A stretch of DNA of 15,666 nt, taken from Planctomycetaceae bacterium (lineage in GTDB: Bacteria; Planctomycetota; Planctomycetia; Pirellulales; PALSA-1355). Where the stretch lies: positions 1-15,666 of the forward strand of contig SXHT01000328.1 in assembly GCA_005773095.1 (NCBI GenBank), read 5' to 3'. Numbering within the stretch: the stretch's first letter is position 1; each line of letters opens with the position of its first letter. Positions 1 through 6,018 of this stretch are shown here, in pieces. The notes under the pieces are model-generated. The model ran no database searches and was not told the DNA's origin. It was given only the letters and a program-made list of their open reading frames with translations. Both the position numbers and the translations under genes were made by a program.

Positions 1-143
1 GGCGCTACGACGGCCAGCGCCAGCGTCAGCGCCATTCCGCCGATACACCACTCCCAAGCCGACGCGATGGCCCGCCAAATCCGCATAAGAGTATTGCGCC
101 GCGGTTGGGTCGCCAGGTTTTCGATCACTCCAAGGCATCTCAC
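1..143 (-). CDS. N-terminus of unidentified, possibly membrane protein (partial)
   Basis: An open frame runs off the left edge on the minus strand. Read from GTG at 143 it gives about 47 residues; an ATG in the same frame lies at 86 and may be the true start. A CAGGGA stretch lies just before the GTG and is a possible ribosome binding site. After the ATG come basic and aromatic residues (IWRAIASAWEW), then a hydrophobic run (ALTLALAVVA), which looks like the first membrane segment or a signal anchor. It is divergent from the DUF1549/DUF1501 operon, and a REP-like repeat lies in the shared upstream region. I do not recognise the family from so short a stretch, and the other frames are also open here, so this call is tentative. 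Confidence 0.4.
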   Translation of the reverse strand, partial: MRCLGVIENLATQPRRNTLMRIWRAIASAWEWCIGGMALTLALAVVA

Positions 144-218
144 TATTCCCTGTTCGGATGATCATTTCGAATATTGGGGCAATAAAATTGCTGCTTCGCC
201 GAAGTAGAAATGTGGTAC

Positions 219-344
219 ACGGGCCGGGGACTGGCTCATTTTCCCGGCGAATTCAAGAAAGCTGTCTCGTGCTGTTGGGTAGTTGCCAAACGTGGTTCCC
301 GGGAAAATGTGCCTGTCCCCCTCTTTTGGCCCGTGAACAGTTAC
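219..344. repeat. REP/MITE-like extragenic repeat, copy A
   Basis: This 126-bp block aligns without gaps to 3384-3509, with 99 of 126 positions identical. It has inverted arms at 226-247 and 299-320 that match at 20 of 22 positions; their core is ATTTTCCCGG paired with CCGGGAAAAT. The outer part of each arm holds a GGGGAC/GTCCCC-type segment. Such arms are typical of the REP-like palindromes mobilised by REP-associated tyrosine transposases (RAYTs) in planctomycetes. A RAYT fragment lies at 9172-9252. The element sits in the leader of the downstream DUF1549 gene, so a regulatory or transcript-folding effect is possible. Confidence 0.75.
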
Positions 345-386
345 GAAATGTGGACGGGAAGGGTATCGGACGTTAGGAGCTCATCG

Positions 387-2018
387 ATGGGGGCCAAGAA
401 TCTGGTCTTCGGCGGCTTGTGCCTGACCGGCGTGCTGGCGCTGGCCAGCAGCCTACGGCCCCGGGTTACGCCGGAGCAATGGCAAGACTTTGACCCAGCG
501 CCTTACAAACAAGCGGGCTTTAAGGAAGCTGTCGCAAAAATCAACCGGTCTTTCCGAGAACTTTGGTTGCAGGCGGGACTGGCTCCGTCGCCCAAGGCCG
601 ACGACCTGGCAATTGCCAGACGTGTTTCGCTGGCCCTGACCGGCGCCATTCCGTCCTTGGAAGAAGTCCGCTTGTTGCAAAGCCGCGACGAAGCACACCG
701 CATCGATTGGTGGGTCGCGGGGCTGCTTAAGGATCGCCGCGCCAGCGACTATCTATCCGAGCGGTTTGCACGGGCGTTTGTCGGCGTCATCGACGGACCG
801 TTTCTGGTTTATCGCCGCCGCCGGTTTGTCTCCTGGCTGTCGGAAGAGATTCACAACAACCGGCCCTACGACGAGTTGGTGCGCACGTTGATCGCCAGCG
901 ACGGACTGTGGACCAGCGAGCCGGCGTCAAACTTTATCACGGTCGCGATCAAGCCCGACGACAACGACGTTGGCGTGCAAGAGAACGTGTTGGCCTCGCG
1001 GGTTGCGCGGTCGTTCCTGGGCGTGCGGCTGGACTGCTCGGAGTGCCACGATCACCCCTTTCAAGAGCAATGGAAGCAGTCGCACTTCAACGGTCTGGCG
1101 GCGTTCTTTGGCCCGGCCGAAAACTCGCTGGTCGGCGTCCGCGACGGAAGATCGACGTACCAGGTCGAGGACCGTGACACGTTGGAAAGACGGACGGTCG
1201 AACCCTCAGTGCCGTTTCTGGCGGAACTTTGCCCCGATGCGGGTCTGCCAAGGCAACGCCTGGCCCAGTGGGTGACGCATCCGAAAAACAAAGCCTTCGC
1301 TCGAGCGATCGTGAATCGGGCCTGGGCGATCATGTTTGGTCGTCCGCTGGTCCAGCCAGTGGACAACATTCCCAGCGAAGCGCCGCTGCCGCCGGCCCTG
1401 GACGTCCTGGCCGACGATTTCGTGGCGTATGGCTACGATTTGCAGCGGTTGCTGCACCTGATCGCGGCGTCCGAGGTTTTTCAGCTCGACAGTGCTGCCG
1501 ATCCGAACCGCCCAGGGCAAGAGTTGACCGAACGGCATGAAGAACTGTGGGCCACTTTCCCCATGATCCGTTTACGTCCCGAGCAGGTGGTTGGCGGTGT
1601 ACTGCAGGCCGCGTCACTCGCGACGTTGGACTATCAATCGCACGTTCTGTTCCGCGCCATCAAGGCGGCCAGCACGAACGATTTCGTGCAACAGTACGGT
1701 GACTTCGGCGAGGACGAGTTTTCCGATCGAGGCGGCACGATTCCGCAGAGATTGCTGATGATGAACGGCGAGCTGATCCGCGACCGGACCGTCGAGGGCT
1801 TGTTGCAAGCTTCGTCGCGCATCGCGCAACTTGCGCCCGACGATGCCACGGCGGTGGAAACGGCGTACCTGGTCGTGCTGTCGCGACGACCATTGGCCGA
1901 AGAGTCGGCCCACTTTCAGGCACGCCTGCGCGGCGCGCAATCCACCGACCGCAACGGGGCGATGGAAGACATGGTCTGGACCTTGCTCAACTCCACAGAA
2001 TTCTCATGGAATCACTGA
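387..2018 (+). CDS. DUF1549/DUF1553 domain protein
   Basis: A 543-residue protein of the planctomycete family that pairs with DUF1501 proteins. The start at 387 is chosen because TAGGAGC lies six bases upstream and a hydrophobic export segment (about residues 5-23) follows at once; the frame is open upstream to 210, but that part only reads through the repeat. DUF1549 covers roughly residues 50-235 and DUF1553 roughly 260-535. A CxxCH motif (Cys217, Cys220, His221) followed by His223-Pro-Phe lies at the end of DUF1549 and is characteristic of the family; haem attachment has been suggested by analogy but cannot be shown here. The gene overlaps the next by 13 bases, so the two are probably co-transcribed and translationally coupled. 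The biochemical role is not established. The protein is shorter than the large planctomycete versions with extra cytochrome or concanavalin-like domains. Confidence 0.9.
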   Translation: MGAKNLVFGGLCLTGVLALASSLRPRVTPEQWQDFDPAPYKQAGFKEAVAKINRSFRELWLQAGLAPSPKADDLAIARRVSLALTGAIPSLEEVRLLQSRDEAHRIDWWVAGLLKDRRASDYLSERFARAFVGVIDGPFLVYRRRRFVSWLSEEIHNNRPYDELVRTLIASDGLWTSEPASNFITVAIKPDDNDVGVQENVLASRVARSFLGVRLDCSECHDHPFQEQWKQSHFNGLAAFFGPAENSLVGVRDGRSTYQVEDRDTLERRTVEPSVPFLAELCPDAGLPRQRLAQWVTHPKNKAFARAIVNRAWAIMFGRPLVQPVDNIPSEAPLPPALDVLADDFVAYGYDLQRLLHLIAASEVFQLDSAADPNRPGQELTERHEELWATFPMIRLRPEQVVGGVLQAASLATLDYQSHVLFRAIKAASTNDFVQQYGDFGEDEFSDRGGTIPQRLLMMNGELIRDRTVEGLLQASSRIAQLAPDDATAVETAYLVVLSRRPLAEESAHFQARLRGAQSTDRNGAMEDMVWTLLNSTEFSWNH

Positions 2019-3346
2019 ATACTCGCCGGATGTCGGCCTTGGCAAGCGTGCCCACGGCCAACGTGGGCGTAGCATCCGACCTGCTGGGCAGCGGCTGGAA
2101 TCGCCGCACCTGGCTGAAGACCGCGTCGCTGGCCGGTGCCGGATGGCTGACGCCGTTGGCTTCGATGCTGGCTCGCGCCGATGAACAACAAGGCGGACGT
2201 CAGCGCGCTCAGTCGGTGATTCTGCTGTGGATGGGTGGCGGCGCCAGCCAGCTGGAGACGTTCGATCCTCACCCAGGCAAAGACATTTCCGGCGGTACGC
2301 AAGCGATTGAAACAAACGTATCCGGCGTCAAACTCGCGGCCGGTTTGCCGCGGTTGGCCGAGCAGATGGATTCGATTTCCTTGATTCGCAATGTTGTCAC
2401 CCGAGAGGGGGACCACGAGCGCGGCACGTACCTGGTCAAGACCGGTTACTCGCCGCTGCCGGTGATGGTCCATCCGACCCTCGGCGCAATCCTGTGCCAT
2501 GCGTTGCCGATCGGCCAGACCGATATTCCGCGGCACGTCTCGATCCTGCCCGGCCAGTGGTATGGCCGCGGCGGTTTCCTGGGCGACCAGTTCGATGCCT
2601 TCAAAATCTACGATCCGCTCAACCCCGTCCCCGATCTGGCTGCCCGCGTGCCGGACGATCGGATGCAAAAGCGCCTCGACGACTTGCAAGTGGTCGAAAA
2701 CGCATTCGCCCGTGGTCGCATGGCTCGCGCAAAAGCGACACTGCACGCCGACACGGTGGCTCGCGCGCGTACGATGATGACCAGCGACCAGCTCGACGCT
2801 TTCGACGTTTCCAAGGAAAGCGCGGAACTGCGCGCGAAGTATGGCGAGACCCCTTTCGGCCGCGCATGCCTGACCGCCAGGCGATTGACGGAAAACGGTG
2901 TGCGTTGTGTCGAGGTGACGCTGCAAGGCTGGGACACGCATGCCAGCAATCACGACGGTTGCAAAACGCAAAACAATATCCTGGACTCGGCCTTCGCGGC
3001 GCTTATCGCCGATTTGAAGGAACGCGGCCAACTGGAGACGACGATTGTGATCTGCGCTAGTGAATTCGGCCGCACCCCGTCCATCAACGGATTCGGCGGC
3101 CGCGACCACTGGCCCGGGGGTTTCACCGTGGCGCTAGCGGGTGGCGGTATCCGCGGCGGCCGGGTCTTAGGCCGGACCGATCCCGATGGCGCACGGCTAA
3201 CGCCGGCGCAAGGCCGCAAGATTGCGGACATTCACGCCACGATCCTCAAAGCGGTCGGCCTCGACCCCACGGTCGAAAATATTGCCCCCGGCCCGCGACC
3301 GATCAAGCTCAGCGAGGGAAGCGCCATCGCCGAATTGCTGGCGTGA
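2006..3346 (+). CDS. DUF1501 (sulfatase/phosphatase-like) Tat-exported protein
   Basis: A 446-residue DUF1501 protein, a family related to the alkaline phosphatase/sulfatase superfamily. A twin-arginine signal is visible at Arg33-Arg34 (NRRTWLKTASLAGAGW), with an N-terminal extension before it, so export in folded form is expected. Family signatures are the ILLWMGGGASQLETFDPHP segment near the start of the mature protein, GWDTH at 308-312, EFGRT at 353-357 and RDHW at 366-369; the Asp and His residues of these blocks are the likely metal ligands by analogy. The start lies inside the end of the DUF1549 gene with no strong Shine-Dalgarno sequence, which suits translational coupling. The two are commonly adjacent in planctomycetes and probably act together outside the cytoplasm. 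Substrate unknown. Confidence 0.92.
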   Translation: MESLNTRRMSALASVPTANVGVASDLLGSGWNRRTWLKTASLAGAGWLTPLASMLARADEQQGGRQRAQSVILLWMGGGASQLETFDPHPGKDISGGTQAIETNVSGVKLAAGLPRLAEQMDSISLIRNVVTREGDHERGTYLVKTGYSPLPVMVHPTLGAILCHALPIGQTDIPRHVSILPGQWYGRGGFLGDQFDAFKIYDPLNPVPDLAARVPDDRMQKRLDDLQVVENAFARGRMARAKATLHADTVARARTMMTSDQLDAFDVSKESAELRAKYGETPFGRACLTARRLTENGVRCVEVTLQGWDTHASNHDGCKTQNNILDSAFAALIADLKERGQLETTIVICASEFGRTPSINGFGGRDHWPGGFTVALAGGGIRGGRVLGRTDPDGARLTPAQGRKIADIHATILKAVGLDPTVENIAPGPRPIKLSEGSAIAELLA

Positions 3347-3383
3347 CGCGGGCAATCGGATTCCCTTCTTTGGGTAACCGTGC

Positions 3384-3509
3384 ACGGGCCGAGGGCTAAC
3401 TGATTTTCCCGGCGAATTCGCCAGAAGTGCATCGTCCTGTTGGCGGGTTGCCCAACGTGGTGCCCGGGAAAATGGGCCGGTCCCCCTCGCCTGGCTCGCG
3501 AACGGTTAC
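3384..3509. repeat. REP/MITE-like extragenic repeat, copy B
   Basis: Second copy of the 126-bp element at 219-344, in the same orientation and without gaps. The inverted core is ATTTTCCCGG at 3403-3412 and CCGGGAAAAT at 3464-3473, with the same spacing as in copy A. The outer arms (3391-3412 and 3464-3485) match at only 14 of 22 positions, so this copy has diverged more. It starts 37 bases after the DUF1501 stop and could end transcription of that operon or stabilise its mRNA. The remaining bases up to the transporter gene at 3651 hold no other structure I can name. Confidence 0.75.
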
Positions 3510-3650
3510 CGGTTCTAAATCGCGCTGGCCCTTCCGAGCAGTTCCGAGAGATCTCAATAGGATGAAATGGGACTTGAACGATTGTGAGAATCCTGTCGCA
3601 GTATCTTGCTGCAAATGCTATGGTAAGCCATCCGTGAGGTCGCAGACCCG

Positions 3651-5042
3651 ATGGACCAGCCAACCAACATTGCGGCGCAGAGCGACAGTTTCCCGTTGAC
3701 TCGTCGGCAACAACTGCGCAACGTCGCAATTTTTGCGCTGACCAATGGGCTGGTTTATCTTGCAGCGCCGGTTGTTTATGTGGGCATCACGCAGGCCAGC
3801 TTGATCACGGCGATGGGCTATTCCGATACGGTGGCCAATTTGCCGACGTCCGCCATGTTCGTCGCTGCGGTGCTGCCGATTATCGTCGCGTGGCGGTTTC
3901 ATTCGGTGGCGGCAATCAAGCCGGTCATCATTACTTGCTATTCGATCTCCGCGGTGAGCGGTCTGGCAGTGGCGGCGCTGCTCTACTTGCCCAGCCCCAA
4001 TTGGCTGCGGCTGACGGCCGTGCTGCTGCATTGCGGTTTGATCGGCGCGTCAGGCTCCGTGCTGAATCCGTTTCAATGGGAGATGATCAGTCGTGGTGTG
4101 GCGCCGCAGCGCCGCGGCCTGGCGTTTAGTCTGACGTTTGGAATTGGTCCGCTGTTTGCCGTGCTCGGATCTTTGATCGCCCAATGGGTGCTTTCCGGCA
4201 GCCTCAATATACCTTGGTGGTCGGGCTCCGAAGGGGTGACTGTTCGGAGTCTGAATTTTGCGCCACTGCAGTTTCCCTGGAATTTCGCGGTCCTGTTCGC
4301 CGCTACCGGACCGATTCTCGGTTTGTCGGCGCTGCTAACGACCATGTTTGTGTTGCCGACGGTCGCTGAGGAGCCCGACGGGCCGACGTGGGCGTCGGGC
4401 TTGCTCCAAGGTGGCCGCGAGTTGGTTGCTGATCGGGTGCTATTGTTGGCCCTGCTGGCCTACGTGCTGATCGATTGCGGATCAACGATCAACAACAACT
4501 TATCGCTCTACACCCGAGTGGCACTCGATCAACCGGCCGAGGCGTATGTGGGCTATCAAAACGCGCTGCGGTTTTCGTTCAAGGTGATCGCCGGACTGTT
4601 TCTCGGTTGGTTGTTAAGCCGCACGAATGCCAAACTAGGTATGTTAGCGACTGGCGGAATGATTCTCTGCGGCATTTTGTGGGTGCTGCTGATGCCGCAT
4701 GCCTGGTATTTGGCGTGCTTCGGCCTGATGGGCGCCGGCGAGTTGTACGGAGTGTACTACCCCAACTACATCATGAATTGTTCCCGCCCCCACCGCGTGC
4801 GGCACAATATGGCCCTGCTGCCGCTGCTGGGATTGGTAACCGGTCTGACGCCAATAATGTTCGGCGCGATTTCCGATGGCTTCGGCCTTCCTGCCAGCTT
4901 CATGGTCGCCACCGTCGTGGTCGGTACTTCGCTAACGGTGATCGCGCTGGGATTACCCGCCCGGCCCAAGCCACTGTGGGATAATTCGACAGAACCCAAA
5001 CCGGATGCGGGCAGCGGCAGAAGGAAGTCGTTGAGTCTCTAG
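3651..5042 (+). CDS. MFS-like transporter, twelve membrane helices
   Basis: A 463-residue integral membrane protein. I count twelve hydrophobic segments; the first is about residues 24-46 and the last about 425-448. A longer loop between helices 6 and 7 and short cytoplasmic ends fit the major facilitator superfamily. The start at 3651 has GTGAGG about 13 bases upstream and a polar 20-residue N-terminus before the first helix. The loop after helix 2 (RFHSVAAIKP) is where the MFS motif A lies, but the classical pattern is not conserved. No substrate can be deduced. It stands alone: the upstream side is the repeat and the next gene, the aminotransferase remnant, is convergent. Confidence 0.8.
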   Translation: MDQPTNIAAQSDSFPLTRRQQLRNVAIFALTNGLVYLAAPVVYVGITQASLITAMGYSDTVANLPTSAMFVAAVLPIIVAWRFHSVAAIKPVIITCYSISAVSGLAVAALLYLPSPNWLRLTAVLLHCGLIGASGSVLNPFQWEMISRGVAPQRRGLAFSLTFGIGPLFAVLGSLIAQWVLSGSLNIPWWSGSEGVTVRSLNFAPLQFPWNFAVLFAATGPILGLSALLTTMFVLPTVAEEPDGPTWASGLLQGGRELVADRVLLLALLAYVLIDCGSTINNNLSLYTRVALDQPAEAYVGYQNALRFSFKVIAGLFLGWLLSRTNAKLGMLATGGMILCGILWVLLMPHAWYLACFGLMGAGELYGVYYPNYIMNCSRPHRVRHNMALLPLLGLVTGLTPIMFGAISDGFGLPASFMVATVVVGTSLTVIALGLPARPKPLWDNSTEPKPDAGSGRRKSLSL

Positions 5043-5241
5043 CGCTGAACAAGCAGGCCATTCGATGGTGCCACCGCCCAGACTGTGCCTTCGAGATGTT
5101 AGTGCCCTTCTCCTGACACCGGCGGCAACGCGAAACACAGCCCGAAGCGGGCGGCTGGGACACAGCCACCGGCGGCGCGACAATCGGCCAGCGGAGCCGG
5201 CAGCCGGGCGGTGAGAACGAGGAGAATCCTATGCATGCGCG

Positions 5242-5759
5242 TCAGGCCTCCGTCTGCATCACCTGCGCTTCGATATCCAGGCCAACGCGCTGGCTCCACG
5301 CCAGGAGCATCCGTTGGAACCCCGGGCCAGGACGGCCGCTGCCGATGGGGATGTTGTTGATCGTCGTGCAGGGGGCGAGGCAGTAAGGCGTGGCGGTCAG
5401 CCAGGCCTCGTCGGCGTTGACCACATCGTAGGGCTGGAAATCCTGCGCCACAAACTCCATGCCGATGTCCGTCGCGAGTTCCTTTACGGTCTGCAGACTG
5501 ACGCCCCACAGGATGTTGCGCGTCGTGGGTGAGACGATGGTGCGGCCCTTGACGATGAGGAAGTTCGAGCCTGCGCACTCGGTTACATTGCCATCCAGAT
5601 CGAGCAGCAACGTGATCGCGCGCGGAACGGTTGGTGCCGGAACGTGCGCGTCATCTCTGTGAGCGTCGCACCGAGCACAAGGCCCAGATCATAGATGTTC
5701 AGCTTCGCCCGCGAGGCAGGAACGAAGCCGTCGTTCAAATACACGATAGGTTCGGTCAT
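5242..5759 (-). pseudogene. Class IV aminotransferase with internal deletion
   Basis: Two parts of one PLP-dependent class IV (branched-chain/D-amino-acid type) aminotransferase lie in different frames. From ATG at 5759 about 46 residues read as a good N-terminus (MTEPIVYLNDGFVPAS... through TEMTRTFRHQPFR), then the frame soon hits a stop. From about 5630 another frame reads VPRAIT, then DLDGNVTECAGSNFLIVKG and the family C-terminus to the TGA at 5242. About 170 residues remain of the usual 285-300, so some 115 residues are missing, and they would include the catalytic PLP-binding lysine. The junction lies near 5620-5630, where GTTCCGC fits both flanking sequences, so a microhomology deletion is plausible. 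The product would be inactive. The remaining codons look little decayed, so the event may be recent. Confidence 0.85.
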
Positions 5760-5997
5760 GGCGCAGAATCAATTGCTTCGTCGGCAGAGTCAAGAGGTGG
5801 CATGGTCGGATGAAAATCAGTGCTTCGTTGGCCAATGCTCGGGGATCATCGGTCCGTGCTGTCACGGAGACGACAAAGCTGATGTGTACGCGCAATTGTG
5901 CCGTATCGTCGATGATTGGCTGACAACGCTCACGAGTGGGGGCAAGCCATTGCCACCACCGACCGCTGGCCAGGGCATGGCTCACAAAATCGCCTAA
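5758..5997 (+). CDS. Orphan HicB-like antitoxin-fold protein
   Basis: A 79-residue protein from ATG at 5758. The stretch EVAWSDENQCFVGQC, then CHGDDKADVYAQLCRIVDDW and GKPLPPPTAGQ, matches the HicB-type partial RNase H fold as I know it. The DNA-binding C-terminal helices of longer HicB antitoxins are absent. No HicA-like toxin is seen on either side, so it is an orphan. Its ATG overlaps the ATG of the minus-strand aminotransferase in the tetranucleotide CATG, so its promoter and leader must lie inside that broken gene. The ribosome binding site is weak. The gene is convergent with the large helicase, leaving only 21 bases between the two stops. The open frame extends upstream to 5695, but that part mirrors the aminotransferase. 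Confidence 0.65.
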   Translation: MAQNQLLRRQSQEVAWSDENQCFVGQCSGIIGPCCHGDDKADVYAQLCRIVDDWLTTLTSGGKPLPPPTAGQGMAHKIA

Positions 5998-6018
5998 CAG
6001 CGAATGCGGGGGAACATT

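Noticed and set aside
158..376. Short plus-strand frames through the first repeat
   Set aside because: They only translate the REP-like element and have no ribosome binding site.
2012..3109. Minus-strand open frame of 365 codons opposite the first DUF1501 gene
   Set aside because: The plus-strand gene has a Tat signal and all DUF1501 blocks; the antisense text shows no domain and lacks a ribosome binding site.
5043..5241. Terminator between the convergent transporter and aminotransferase
   Set aside because: Only a 5-bp GGCTG/CAGCC stem without a T-run is visible, too weak to call.
5099..5578. Minus-strand open frame overlapping the aminotransferase remnant in another frame
   Set aside because: The aminotransferase C-terminal homology lies in the other frame; this one is histidine- and arginine-rich without signature.
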